From the NCBI RefSeq assembly GCF_040782645.1, contig NZ_CP160403.1:2666001-2730000 (forward strand): 64,000 nucleotides of DNA, read 5' to 3'. The notes beneath the pieces are model-generated. The model was not told where the DNA came from. It did no database searches and was given only the letters and a program-made list of their open reading frames with translations. Position 1 is the first letter of the stretch; each line of letters starts with the position of its first letter. Positions 1-8,723 of this stretch are shown here, one piece after another. This stretch comes from Streptomyces sp. HUAS ZL42 (lineage in GTDB: Bacteria > Actinomycetota > Actinomycetes > Streptomycetales > Streptomycetaceae). The position numbers and the translations under genes are program-made.

Positions 1-1615
1 AACTCAGGAAGAAGTACGGCCGGTTGTCCGGATACCGTTCGCGATGCCAAGTGTCCACGACCCGTTCCCGTCCCGTCAGCGGCGGCCGGTCCCCCGCCGG
101 CAGTCCCAGCAGCTCCAGCGTCCGGCGTCTCGCGTGGGCAAACGCCCGCTCTCCGGCCGGGTGTTGCGCGCTGCCCTGCGGGTCGTACGCTACCGCAGGC
201 AGCCGGCCCGGCCGCTCCGCCCGTTCCAGGGCACGGTCCATCCGCCGCACCTCGTACACCGTCAGTTCCCGCTCCAGCCGCGACCGCACGTCGTCCGGCA
301 CGACCAGCTCGACCGGCCCGTCCCCTGCCGCGTCGATCGCGAAGAGCCCGCTGGTGAGCAGCTCGGCCACATCGGCCACGGTGGCCCGCGGGACCAGTTC
401 CTGGCGGATCAGGTGGAGCAGGCCCATGCCCAGCCGACCGAACGGGGCACACAGGACCGCGAGTTGCGCCGCCGCCGGGGACGCCGTCCGCAGGAACCCC
501 TCGGCGGTGACCCCGCCGGCGTGTTCGCGGGGGCGACCACCCAGCCGTCCACCGCGGGGCACCAGCACGGCTCCGCATCCCTCGGGGTCGCCCCGCATAA
601 GGGTGCGGGACCAGCGGTCCAGGGAGTGCGGCGAAGTCGACAGCACCGGGACGGGCAGCCAGGCGCCGGTGTCCCCGGCCGGGTCGGCGTCCGGCAGCAG
701 CGGCGGCGGTTCGAAGGCCAGGTGCAGGTTGTCCGAGCCGGGGGCGCCGGGCCGCACACGCACGGACGGCAGGTCGAGGGCGGTCCTTCGCCAGAGCTTC
801 GGGGGGAGCGGGTTGAGCAGGGCGACCGGTGTCGTCAGCGACCAGGAGCGGATCCTGCGCCATACCTCCGGCTCCCGCCAGCCCGGTGCGGCACAGTCGG
901 AGACCACGACGACCAGCCGGCGCGCGTCGGGGGAACGCGGTTCGCCCGGTCCGGTCAGCCTGCCCAGTCCGTCGCGGAGTTCGGGCCCCTCGTCACCGAA
1001 GGCGAGTTCGCGCACCTGAAGGGTGCGGAAGGCCCCGAGGCGGTTCAGGACGGCTGTGAAGTCGTCGATGAGGTCCTGCCACACCCGCATGGCAGGAGAG
1101 CGGTCGACGACCAGGACCAGGCCGAACCAGCGCTCGGGGGCCGGCCGGAAGACGGGGATCAGCTCACCGCTGCGAGCGTAGCCGTCGACGGTGGCATCGA
1201 CGTCGAGGGCGGATCTGCGGCCCCGGGGCCACGGCCGTTTCCAGGGCCTCAGGGCACGGGTCACCTCTTGGGCCAGCGGCAGTCCCGCTCCCCGCGGAGC
1301 GGCCACGGCAGCACCGGCGACGTGGTCACTCGCCCCGGCGAGGCGTTCGTGGAGGGCCCGACCGGGCTGCCGAGCGGTCGCCGGGCCGGAGCCGCCCTCG
1401 TCCGTGCCGGTCGCGGACGGCGGTACGGAGGTCCCGGCTGCCGGCGGCTCGGGCGAGGATCCTGCGGGCGTGCCCTCCGGAGGGGTGCCCATCCGCGCGG
1501 CCAGCCAGAGCACCTCGGCCAGCGTGGTGCCGTCCAGATCGGGCGCGACGGCGTCGAGCGCGCGCACCACGCGCCCCAGTGGGTCCGACGAGCCCGGGGG
1601 GTCAAGGTCAGGCAC
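1..1615 (-). CDS. vWA-type protein of a VMAP-like conflict operon (SAV_2336 N-terminal family), partial
   Basis: Partial gene: the frame is open to the left edge, so the C-terminus is missing. I start it at the GTG at 1615, which overlaps the stop of the ATPase gene by 8 bp (GTGCCTGA). About 538 residues are visible. The first 40 (ending in LAEVLWLAARMG) and the block GYARSGELIPVFRP followed by LVLVVDRSPAM look like the SAV_2336 N-terminal family of actinobacterial vWA-like proteins. In the vWA fold the metal-site motif DxSxS is here DRSPA (Asp171, Ser173), so the second serine is lost and metal binding may be weak. A Pro/Ala/Gly-rich linker spans about residues 43-110. As last gene of a four-gene overlapping operon with a MoxR ATPase, a caspase-like protease and a hydrolase, it is probably the adaptor that the ATPase remodels. 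That role is inferred from related systems. Confidence 0.72.
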   Translation of the reverse strand, partial: MPDLDPPGSSDPLGRVVRALDAVAPDLDGTTLAEVLWLAARMGTPPEGTPAGSSPEPPAAGTSVPPSATGTDEGGSGPATARQPGRALHERLAGASDHVAGAAVAAPRGAGLPLAQEVTRALRPWKRPWPRGRRSALDVDATVDGYARSGELIPVFRPAPERWFGLVLVVDRSPAMRVWQDLIDDFTAVLNRLGAFRTLQVRELAFGDEGPELRDGLGRLTGPGEPRSPDARRLVVVVSDCAAPGWREPEVWRRIRSWSLTTPVALLNPLPPKLWRRTALDLPSVRVRPGAPGSDNLHLAFEPPPLLPDADPAGDTGAWLPVPVLSTSPHSLDRWSRTLMRGDPEGCGAVLVPRGGRLGGRPREHAGGVTAEGFLRTASPAAAQLAVLCAPFGRLGMGLLHLIRQELVPRATVADVAELLTSGLFAIDAAGDGPVELVVPDDVRSRLERELTVYEVRRMDRALERAERPGRLPAVAYDPQGSAQHPAGERAFAHARRRTLELLGLPAGDRPPLTGRERVVDTWHRERYPDNRPYFFLS

Positions 1616-2537
1616 GGGACAGCTCGCGCAGAACCAGTTCCACGACCTCCCGCCGGTCGGCGTCGGTGAGGGCCGAGCCGCCGGTCAGCAGGTGCACGGC
1701 GTTCAGCAACTGGTCGACGGCGAGGCTCCCGCCCGCCGTGACCCGGGTGACGAATTCCTCAACGAGGTGGTCCACCACCGGTGCCTGTCCGGCGTCCGAC
1801 ACGACACCCAGATGGGCCTCGACCACTGCCCGCAGCGCCTCGGCCGTGGGCCTCGGCATGGTGAAGCGGATGCATCGACGCAGGAAGGCCGCGGGGAAGT
1901 CGCGCTCGCCGTTGCTGGTCATCACGATGAACGGGAACTGGTCGCACTGCACCCGGCCTCGTTCGATCGCGGTGTGCACGTCGCTGCGCCACTCGCGCAC
2001 CCGTACCACGTCCTCGGTGTAGCGTCCGAGTTCGGGAATTTCGTACACACCGCGCTCCAGCACGTCGAGCAGGTCACTGGGCAGATCCAGGTCGCTCTTG
2101 TCGATCTCGTCGATCAGCAGCGCCCTGGGCCGGGGCGAGGGGAGCAACGCGGTGCCCAGCGGCCCCAGTTGGAGGAACGGAGCGATGTCGTCACCGCCGT
2201 CCGGCAGACGCTGGGCGTGGATGCGGCCGAGGGCGTCGTAGCGGTACAGCGCCTCGGTGAGGGTGCTGCGCGAGGTGATGTGCCAGCGCAGGGGGTCGCC
2301 CAACTTCAGTTCGGCCGCGACCTGCTCGATCACCGTGGACTTCCCGGAGCCCGCCGGACCGGTCACCAGCAGGGGACGGCGCAGTGCCAGCGCCGCGTTC
2401 ACCGCAGTGGTCAGTCCTGGCGGCGGCTGGAACTGCCGGTGCAGGTTCTGCCGGGGGAAGCTGCGCCAGGGCGGCGGGTCGCCGAGTTCGACCTCGCGCG
2501 GGACACCGTCCCCGACGTAGTAGGGCTGCCAGGTCAT
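1608..2537 (-). CDS. MoxR-type AAA+ ATPase
   Basis: A 309-residue AAA+ ATPase. Walker A is GPAGSGKST (residues 60-68), Walker B is LLIDEIDK (140-147), sensor 1 is in IVMTSNGERDFP, and an arginine-rich stretch (FLRRCIRF) follows. The compact single-domain layout and the vWA partner fit the MoxR family, whose members remodel protein complexes together with vWA proteins. The ATG at 2537 overlaps the TGA of the caspase gene (ATGA), which fixes the start; longer readings upstream only reuse that gene's other frame. It should use ATP hydrolysis to load or activate the neighbouring vWA and protease proteins in the cytoplasm. The family call is secure; the partners are inferred from the operon. Confidence 0.85.
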   Translation of the reverse strand: MTWQPYYVGDGVPREVELGDPPPWRSFPRQNLHRQFQPPPGLTTAVNAALALRRPLLVTGPAGSGKSTVIEQVAAELKLGDPLRWHITSRSTLTEALYRYDALGRIHAQRLPDGGDDIAPFLQLGPLGTALLPSPRPRALLIDEIDKSDLDLPSDLLDVLERGVYEIPELGRYTEDVVRVREWRSDVHTAIERGRVQCDQFPFIVMTSNGERDFPAAFLRRCIRFTMPRPTAEALRAVVEAHLGVVSDAGQAPVVDHLVEEFVTRVTAGGSLAVDQLLNAVHLLTGGSALTDADRREVVELVLRELSRA

Positions 2538-4591
2538 GTGGAGATCTCCCCCTTGGTGACGAACCCCTCGAACCAGTCGCAGAAGTCGAGCCATTCCGTG
2601 TCGTGCCAGATGCTCCGCAGCAGCGCCAGATGCTCGTGGCCGTCGGGGCCCTTCCGGGTGCCCGACGCCCAGCTGTTGCGGTAGGCCTCGCTGAACTCCG
2701 CAGGCAGCAGATGCCAGTACCGGTCCAGGGTGTCCGTGCAGGCGTCGGGCATCCCTCCCTCGGCGTCGGACCACAACACGATCGGCACGTGTTTCAGCAG
2801 CAACTCCATGACGTGCCTGATCCGCTCTGGCCGGTGCCGCAGGCCCACCGCCCGGGTGTAGGCACCGCGTTCGAGTCGCGCCTCCAGTTCTTTCGGGCGT
2901 CCCGTCTCCTGCCGGTCCAGCCAGTCGACCGGCGCGCGTCCGGTTCCGCACCCGTTCATGTCGGCGAGTCTCTCCCGCGCGTCCTCGTTGATCCAATACA
3001 TGTGCTCCGGCGGGCGCATCCGCTCGCTCCAGCGCAGCACGACGTCGTGCATCAGCCCCAGCCGTCGGCCGTAGCTCGTCTCCTCGGGCCGCCATTCGAG
3101 CAGCAGCGAGGCGGGCGCGGCCACCTCGACCCGGCACAACGGCCCCATCGGTCTGCTCTCCTTCCAGGCCCACTTGAGCACGTCCCCCAGCTTCTGCTCC
3201 ACGCCGGGCCGGCTCGGGGCGCACTCGAAGTCCTTCTGGGCGCAGACGTCCCCGCGGTCCAGGAGGAACGCCTGCAGCGTCTCGGGCCACAGGTCGCCCA
3301 GCGAGGCGTGCAGACTCACGACCAGTCGCAGCCGGTTGCGGCGGTCGCGCCTGCGCAGGGACGCGAAGGCGTCGTCGAACTCCACCTTGGCGTCCACGGC
3401 GTCCCGCCATGCCATGAGCTCAGGGATGTCCTTGGCCAGTCCGTCCTCCACTGCGAGCTCGGCGACGAAGGCCGCCGGGCGGGCGATGGGTGTCTCGCCC
3501 TGCCGTTGCGCACGGAACCGCAGGTACTCGACCGCATCGCGCAGCAGGTCCCTCCCACTGGTGTGCGGCGCCGGCTCAGCGCACCGGCCCGCAGCACGCC
3601 ACAGCGCCCCACGCAGCCGCCCGGACGTCAGATGGCCGCCCGGCCAGGAGTTGAGCAGCTGGACCGTGCGCAGCACGTCGCGCAGGCCGTCGACCACGCC
3701 CAGGGCCTCTTCGGGTGCGGCACGCTCGCGCAGTGTCGCGCGCAGCCGGTCGAGTACGTCGGCACCGCTGACGGGCCCCGTCAGCAGCGCCGATCCGCCC
3801 AGCGGGGCCAGGGTCCGTTCCAGTTCCTCGAGGCCGATCGGCCCGAGGCGCGATCCGGCCCGCACGAGATGGCTGGGGTTGCGGGACACCCACGGCCGTT
3901 CACCGAAACGCGTGCCGACGAACTGCACCAGGTGCGCGTCCTGACCGGGCACCTCATCCCGTACGGCTTCGAAGAGCGCGTCCGGGAACAGGAATTCGCC
4001 GGCACCGACCACCCCCTGTTCCAGCACCCGGACGACCCCGCGCGAGAACGCCAGTCCGTGCGCCTCCTGCGCGGCGCCGACCGCCATCAGGAGCGACAGC
4101 CGGGTCGCGCCGTCGCGCACTCCCGCGTCGACTGCGCCCAGGTCGGGCGTCGCTCCGCCGGCGTGGCAGGTGTCGACGAGAGCGACGAGCCCGGCGAGAC
4201 CGGGCGTTTCAAGGGCCCGCTCCAGTGCTTCCGCCACATTGACGGCGGAACCGGTCTCGTCGCACCGGGAGTCGGCGGCCATCAGGAAGAGCCTTGGGTT
4301 CTTGCCGGAGGTGATGCCATGGCCGAGGAAGGCGACGACGAGCAGCGCCCCGCTCTCCCCGGCGCGTCGGGCGGCACCCCGGACGGCCGCCTCGATGTCG
4401 GCCTGGCCCGCGGACGTGCCGTACAGCAGGGCCGACTCGACGTCCGGGGTGCCCGTGCAAGCTCCCCGCCATTCGTCGGTGAGCGCGTCCCGCAGGCCTC
4501 GTGCCACATCCTCCAGTCCGTGGAGGTCTCCCAGATCCGCGCACTGCGGCGCGATGACCAGAGCGTGTCGGGGCGGGGGCGGGGCGGTCAT
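2534..4591 (-). CDS. Caspase-like (peptidase C14) protease with VMAP-type C-terminal region
   Basis: A 685-residue protein. Residues 1-150 form a caspase/metacaspase p20-like domain: the catalytic His91 lies in VAFLGHGITS and Cys142 in VALVDTCHAGG, both in the expected spacing. The long remainder is largely helical. Its last 250 residues (for example LCRVEVAAPASLLLEW, then LMHDVVLRWSERM) resemble the C-terminal module of vWA-MoxR-associated proteins (VMAP-C). In those systems the VMAP protein carries a variable N-terminal effector, here a protease. The ATG at 4591 and the stop at 2534 overlap both neighbours by 4 bp, so it is translationally coupled to the hydrolase and the ATPase. The product probably cleaves host or target proteins on infection or stress. 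Protease domain confident; VMAP-C assignment made by eye. Confidence 0.82.
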   Translation of the reverse strand: MTAPPPPRHALVIAPQCADLGDLHGLEDVARGLRDALTDEWRGACTGTPDVESALLYGTSAGQADIEAAVRGAARRAGESGALLVVAFLGHGITSGKNPRLFLMAADSRCDETGSAVNVAEALERALETPGLAGLVALVDTCHAGGATPDLGAVDAGVRDGATRLSLLMAVGAAQEAHGLAFSRGVVRVLEQGVVGAGEFLFPDALFEAVRDEVPGQDAHLVQFVGTRFGERPWVSRNPSHLVRAGSRLGPIGLEELERTLAPLGGSALLTGPVSGADVLDRLRATLRERAAPEEALGVVDGLRDVLRTVQLLNSWPGGHLTSGRLRGALWRAAGRCAEPAPHTSGRDLLRDAVEYLRFRAQRQGETPIARPAAFVAELAVEDGLAKDIPELMAWRDAVDAKVEFDDAFASLRRRDRRNRLRLVVSLHASLGDLWPETLQAFLLDRGDVCAQKDFECAPSRPGVEQKLGDVLKWAWKESRPMGPLCRVEVAAPASLLLEWRPEETSYGRRLGLMHDVVLRWSERMRPPEHMYWINEDARERLADMNGCGTGRAPVDWLDRQETGRPKELEARLERGAYTRAVGLRHRPERIRHVMELLLKHVPIVLWSDAEGGMPDACTDTLDRYWHLLPAEFSEAYRNSWASGTRKGPDGHEHLALLRSIWHDTEWLDFCDWFEGFVTKGEIST

Positions 4592-5544
4592 GGCTTCGTG
4601 ACCACCTCAATGGCCTCGACTACGGGTCCGGCGGCGCCCGGTTGCGCCAGGTACTTCATCGCGGGATGCACCCAGGCCCCGTCCGAGTCGACACGTCTGG
4701 TGTCGGGCAGTACGGACCGGTCGTTGGGTTCGAAGAACTTCTCCAGCATCGGGCGGCCGACTATGAGGTCGTCGCGGTCCCAGACGTTCACCCATTTCGC
4801 AACCGCGCCGGGCACGCGTGGCGGCTGGGGGCGCGTGCGCCGTCCCACCATGGCGCGCAGGCCCAACGGGGAGCCGAGGGTGAGGAGGAGCGGTATCTCG
4901 CCCCGGTAGTCGGAGAGAGCCTCCAGGGCGACCACGGTGCCCAGGGAGTGCGCGACGAGGACAGTGGGCAACGCGGGGTCGAGCGCTTCGCTCACGCGTC
5001 GGCGCACCCTGGCATCGAGGGTCCGGCCCGTCGCGTCCGCTTCTCCCCGCGCCAAATACCGTGTGACCTGGGTCAGATGACCCACCATGAGCCGGGCGCT
5101 CGCCCACCTGCCGAACGTCCGCAGCCCGGGGACCGCCAAGAGGGTGTTGGCGGCGCTGAGCACCTGCCGGGCCACCGAACCGGAACCCTGTGCCTGCCCG
5201 TCCGGGGCGAGTTGCGCCCGTGCGTGGTGCAGCACCCGGGCCTCGCCGTCGTCTTCCGCGTGCTCGGCCAACCGCAGGTCGATCGCCTCGCGCAGTAGAG
5301 CATGTGCGTCGTCGAAGCGGGCGTCCTCCGCCTCCCCGCCGCCCTGTGCCTCCGGGGCCGCGAACAGATCGCCGTAGTAGGCGAACCGCGCGTCCGCCGT
5401 CGCGCCCCGCACCAGCCCGGGCACCCGCGTGGCATGCCCTGCGGCGAGCGCGCCGTCGGCCAAGGCGCCGAGCCAGCGGCCGAGTTCGGCAGCGGGATCG
5501 CGCGGCCCTCCGACCCCGTGCACGAACACCAGACGCGGCTTCAT
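4588..5544 (-). CDS. Alpha/beta hydrolase (esterase/lipase-like), first gene of the conflict operon
   Basis: A 318-residue alpha/beta hydrolase. The oxyanion HG motif is in LVFVHGVGGPRD near the N-terminus. The nucleophile serine is in VLVAHSLGTVVALEAL (GxSxG variant AHSLG), with a likely acid in NVWDRDDLI and a likely histidine in GAWVHPAMKYL. No signal peptide or membrane segment is visible, so it acts in the cytoplasm, perhaps on lipids or acyl-protein targets. It is the promoter-proximal gene of the minus-strand operon and overlaps the caspase gene by 4 bp. Hydrolases of this fold occur as effectors in NTP-dependent conflict systems; that this one works with the protease is inferred from the overlap. 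A weak TATGCT -10 can be read on the minus strand at 5595-5590, with no good -35. Confidence 0.78.
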   Translation of the reverse strand: MKPRLVFVHGVGGPRDPAAELGRWLGALADGALAAGHATRVPGLVRGATADARFAYYGDLFAAPEAQGGGEAEDARFDDAHALLREAIDLRLAEHAEDDGEARVLHHARAQLAPDGQAQGSGSVARQVLSAANTLLAVPGLRTFGRWASARLMVGHLTQVTRYLARGEADATGRTLDARVRRRVSEALDPALPTVLVAHSLGTVVALEALSDYRGEIPLLLTLGSPLGLRAMVGRRTRPQPPRVPGAVAKWVNVWDRDDLIVGRPMLEKFFEPNDRSVLPDTRRVDSDGAWVHPAMKYLAQPGAAGPVVEAIEVVTKP

Positions 5545-5806
5545 GGCCCCCCCGGAGTAAAGCTGCGCCCGCGTCCGGGGCGCATCACGAGCATAGCGAC
5601 GAGCGATGCGGTGCGTCGCCGTCCGGGCTGGGTCAACTCCCGGTCCTCCAAAGGGTCATCAAGTCGGCGGCAAGGCACCGCTCCCTTTCGGCGCGCCGCT
5701 TGATCGAGGTCGTCCTGCCCGGCGCCGGGGCCGATCGGGTCGTCATGTCGACGACCGGTTGCCGCTCAACCGCGTATGGCTGGACCTACGGCCGCGGACG
5801 CCGCCG

Positions 5807-6571
5807 TCAGCTCGCGTTGCGCCGGATCCGTCCGGCGTACCGCTTCTCCAGTTCCAAGTTGCCCTCGAAGCCACCGGGCACGTTCGCCGACACATAGACC
5901 GGAGGGCGCGCGCCCTCGGCGAGGAGGAGGGCGGTGGCCTCCGCGACGACCATCTGGACCAGCAGCACGCCGGTCAGCGTGGACAGGGCGCAGACCGCGC
6001 CGCCGCCGGGGAGGGGGAGGAGGGCGTCGCCGCGCGGGGCCGCGTTGTCGAGGACGACGTCGGCGAGGTCGGCGAGCTTCCTGCCGCTGGGGTGGGCGGC
6101 GGGGACGGCCCGGGTGTGGGCGAGCGAGGTGATGGCGAGGAGGCTGTGGCCTTGGTTCTTGGCGTGCAGGGCCATCTCCACGACCACGTTGTTGACGCCC
6201 GAGTTGGAGATGACGACGAAGAGGTCCTGGGGGTGGGGCGCGGCCAGGTCGTAGAGGCGTGCCGCCACCCCGGGCTCGCGCTCCAGGAGCGGGTCGTCGA
6301 GGGCGCTCGGGGCGTCGCCGCCGTGGAGGACGAGGTCGGCGATGCTCAGCCGGTTCGTGGGCACGAAGCCGCCCGCGCGGCCCGCGAGTTCGAGGACGAG
6401 GGCCTGGGAGTGGCCGGTGCCGAAGGCCTGGACGACGCCGTCCGCGCGCACGCAGTCGGCGATCAGCGCGGCCGCGCGGGTCACGTCGTCGCGGGCGGAC
6501 TCGGTGAGGCGGTGGAGGACGGCCAGGCTCTCGCGCGCGAAGGTCTCGGCGCTCACGGACTCGGCGGACAC
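5807..6571 (-). CDS. SIS-domain sugar-phosphate protein (UPF0309-like)
   Basis: A 254-residue single SIS-domain protein. The sugar-phosphate-binding loops read AFGTGHSQAL and VISNSGVNN. The GTG at 6571 is preferred over upstream starts because GGGGAG lies 7 bases before it and the length then matches the family (about 250 residues). Members bind amino-sugar phosphates. The group is near MurNAc-6-phosphate etherase-like and isomerase-like proteins, and an N-acetylglucosamine-6-phosphate dehydratase of Streptomyces (NagS) is also a SIS protein, but I cannot tell whether this is its orthologue. It is divergent from an RpiR regulator and near a BadF-type kinase, which supports amino-sugar use in the cytoplasm. 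Exact substrate unknown. Confidence 0.8.
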   Translation of the reverse strand: MSAESVSAETFARESLAVLHRLTESARDDVTRAAALIADCVRADGVVQAFGTGHSQALVLELAGRAGGFVPTNRLSIADLVLHGGDAPSALDDPLLEREPGVAARLYDLAAPHPQDLFVVISNSGVNNVVVEMALHAKNQGHSLLAITSLAHTRAVPAAHPSGRKLADLADVVLDNAAPRGDALLPLPGGGAVCALSTLTGVLLVQMVVAEATALLLAEGARPPVYVSANVPGGFEGNLELEKRYAGRIRRNAS

Positions 6572-6591
6572 AAGACACTCCCCACTGATGG

Positions 6592-6628
6592 ATTGAACCA
6601 CCCTGCACTGCTCCATCGGTGAATCAAT
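6592..6628. promoter_or_regulatory. Candidate RpiR operator: interrupted inverted repeat
   Basis: Arms ATTGAACCACC (6592-6602) and GGTGAATCAAT (6618-6628) match at 9 of 11 positions when inverted, with 15 bases between. The site lies just upstream of the SIS gene start and in the divergent region with the RpiR gene, the usual place for an RpiR autoregulatory operator. The arm GGTGGTTCAAT (minus strand) also resembles GGTGGTTGATAC at 8726-8737, between the divergent kinase and glycosidase genes. Function is inferred from position. Confidence 0.45.
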
Positions 6629-6728
6629 AAATCACAGGTCCCACTGCACGGGCAATGCGGGCATCAAGGGGCCGGTTGGGTCCTGGTATTCAGATCATGT
6701 CCATAACGGTGGCTGGTACCTTCTCCTC

Positions 6729-7613
6729 ATGCCCTCGACCGACGTCACCACCCTGATCCGCACCGAACTGCCGCGCCTCGCCGGCTCCCTGCGGAAGGTC
6801 GGCGAGCTGATCCTGGCGGATCCGGCCGCCGTCACCCACTGCTCGGCCGCCGAGCTGGGCCGCCGCACCGGCACCTCCCAGGCGACGGTCACCCGCTTCT
6901 GCCGTGCGATCGGCCTCGACTCCTACCAGCATCTGCTGATCGAGCTGGCCCAGGAGCGCGGCCGCGGCGAGGTCTCCGACTGGGGCAGCGCGGAGATCGG
7001 CCCCGGCATCTCCCCCGACGACGACCTCGAGCGGGTCGTCCAGGTGGTGGGCAGCGCGGACCTGCGGGCGGTGCAGCAGACGATCGACCGGATCGACCTC
7101 GACGCGATCGAGCGCGCCGCGCAGGCCGCGGCCCGTGCCCGCCGCATCGACGTCTACGGCGTGGGCGGCAGCGGTGCGATGGCCCAGGAGACCGAGACGC
7201 GGCTCTTCCGCATCGGCTGCGCGGTGCGCGGCTGGACCGAGGTGCACGCGGCCACCACCTCCGCCGCCCTGCTCACTCCGGCGGACGTCGCCGTCGGCAT
7301 CTCCCACTCCGGTGCGACCCGCGAGGCCGTCGAGCCCTTCGAGCTCGCCAAGGAGCGTGGCGCGACGACCGTGGCGATCACCGCCGATCCGCGCTCCCCG
7401 CTGGCCCGCACCGCCGACATCCGGCTCATCTCGTCCTCCTCGGAGACCAGCTTCCGCACCGGCAGCATCGGCGCCCGCCACTCCGTGCTGGTGCTCATCG
7501 ACTGCCTCTACGTCCGTGTCGCCCAGCTCTCCTACCAGCGCGCCAGCGCCTCACTCGCGCTCACGGACCACATCGCGGGGCAGCATGCGGTGAAGGGCCG
7601 CCGGGCACGCTGA
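6729..7613 (+). CDS. MurR/RpiR-family transcriptional regulator
   Basis: A 294-residue regulator with the two-domain RpiR layout. The N-terminal helix-turn-helix of about 75 residues has its recognition helix in TSQATVTRFCRAIG. The C-terminal SIS domain (about residues 130-260) has the loops DVYGVGGSGAMAQ and VGISHSGATREA that bind a sugar phosphate. In this family binding of the effector alters DNA binding. It is divergent from the SIS enzyme gene and convergent with the BadF-type kinase gene, so it probably controls both and perhaps the glycosidase, with an amino-sugar phosphate as signal. Start: ATG at 6729. Confidence 0.9.
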   Translation: MPSTDVTTLIRTELPRLAGSLRKVGELILADPAAVTHCSAAELGRRTGTSQATVTRFCRAIGLDSYQHLLIELAQERGRGEVSDWGSAEIGPGISPDDDLERVVQVVGSADLRAVQQTIDRIDLDAIERAAQAAARARRIDVYGVGGSGAMAQETETRLFRIGCAVRGWTEVHAATTSAALLTPADVAVGISHSGATREAVEPFELAKERGATTVAITADPRSPLARTADIRLISSSSETSFRTGSIGARHSVLVLIDCLYVRVAQLSYQRASASLALTDHIAGQHAVKGRRAR

Positions 7614-7644
7614 ACCCAGGGCGCTTTCTTTGTGTCCCCGCGCT

Positions 7645-8715
7645 TCAGAGCTGGGCGGTGTGCGCGAGCCGGGCCAGCGCCACCGCTCCGGCGCACCCGT
7701 CCGTCACCCGGTGGACCGTGAGTCCGAGGGGCCGCAGACGGTCGGTCAGGGGAGCCGTCAGCGGACCTTCAGGACCGAGCAGTCCCCCGGTCATGACGAG
7801 CCGCTCGCCCGGCCGGGGCTCCAACGCCTCGACCGTGTCGGCGAGATGATCGGCGGCCTTGTCCAGGATCGCCTCGGCGAGGGCGTCCTTGCTCTGGGCG
7901 GCCTCGGTCACCAGCGGCGCGAGGCTCGCGAGCTGGACCGGCGGGCGGTCCATGACCGCGGGCAGCAGGTGCATGCGGTAGGCCGCACGCTGGGCGCGCG
8001 TCCACCGCTCGCCGCCTGCACGGCCGTACGAGCCCACGACGGCGTCGCCCAGCGAGACCTCGCCCGGCGGCACGTCTCCCGGTACTCCCTCGGCCGGCAG
8101 CACATCCCGCGGCAGCCCCAGGGCCCGCCCGACCGCGGCGGCCAGTGCGGTCGGCCGCCCCCGGCCGTCGGCGGCGCGCAGTGCCGCGCGGGCCGCCTCG
8201 CGGCCGATCCAGAAGCCGCTGCCGTCGTCGCCGAGCAGCCAGCCGTCGCCACCCGCGGTCGTCGTGCACACACGTCCGCTGATGCGGGCGGCGACCGCTC
8301 CGGTGCCGGCCACCAGCGCGAGGCCGTCGGCGGGGTGGCCGGGCGCGGAGGCGAACGCGGCCTCGATGTCGCTGTGGATCTCGACCGAGATGGCGGCGAT
8401 GCCCAGGCGCCGCAGCGCGGCGGAGAGCGCGGACTGCGCCCTGACCCGGCCGGGTTCGTCCGCGGTGCGGGCGGCGCCCGCGAACCCGCCGGCCACCGCC
8501 ACCACGCAGCCGCGCAGCGCCTCCGGCACGGCCCGGGCCACCGCCTCGGCGAGATGCTCGGTCAGCCGGGGCACCGGGACGGTCAGGGCGTTGCCCGGCC
8601 CCGCCGTGCCCTCGCCCCGCACGCTGCCGTCGCGGGCAACCGCCAGGACGGCCCGCGTGCGGGTGCCGCCGGCATCGAGACCCACGACGTAATCCTGGTT
8701 GAAATCATTATTCAT
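7645..8715 (-). CDS. BadF/BadG-type sugar kinase (N-acetylglucosamine kinase-like)
   Basis: A 356-residue ASKHA-fold kinase. The phosphate-1 loop GLDAGGTRTRAVL is near the N-terminus, an ATP-binding loop reads VAGTGAVAARISG, and the adenosine-side glycine-rich motif VMTGGLLGP is near the C-terminus. The BadF/BadG/BcrA/BcrD family includes mammalian-type N-acetylglucosamine kinases, and with a SIS enzyme and RpiR regulator nearby phosphorylation of GlcNAc or a related sugar is the best guess. The ATG at 8715 (MNNDF) is chosen because it begins just before the first strand; a longer start (MYQPPW) at 8739 is possible. Neither has a clear ribosome-binding site. It converges on the regulator gene with a 31-bp gap. 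Confidence 0.82.
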   Translation of the reverse strand: MNNDFNQDYVVGLDAGGTRTRAVLAVARDGSVRGEGTAGPGNALTVPVPRLTEHLAEAVARAVPEALRGCVVAVAGGFAGAARTADEPGRVRAQSALSAALRRLGIAAISVEIHSDIEAAFASAPGHPADGLALVAGTGAVAARISGRVCTTTAGGDGWLLGDDGSGFWIGREAARAALRAADGRGRPTALAAAVGRALGLPRDVLPAEGVPGDVPPGEVSLGDAVVGSYGRAGGERWTRAQRAAYRMHLLPAVMDRPPVQLASLAPLVTEAAQSKDALAEAILDKAADHLADTVEALEPRPGERLVMTGGLLGPEGPLTAPLTDRLRPLGLTVHRVTDGCAGAVALARLAHTAQL

Positions 8716-8723
8716 TGGCGACC

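Noticed and set aside
6572..6728. DasR (dre) operator between the SIS and RpiR genes
   Set aside because: No sequence close to ACTGGTCTAGACCACT is present; the inverted repeat there is different.
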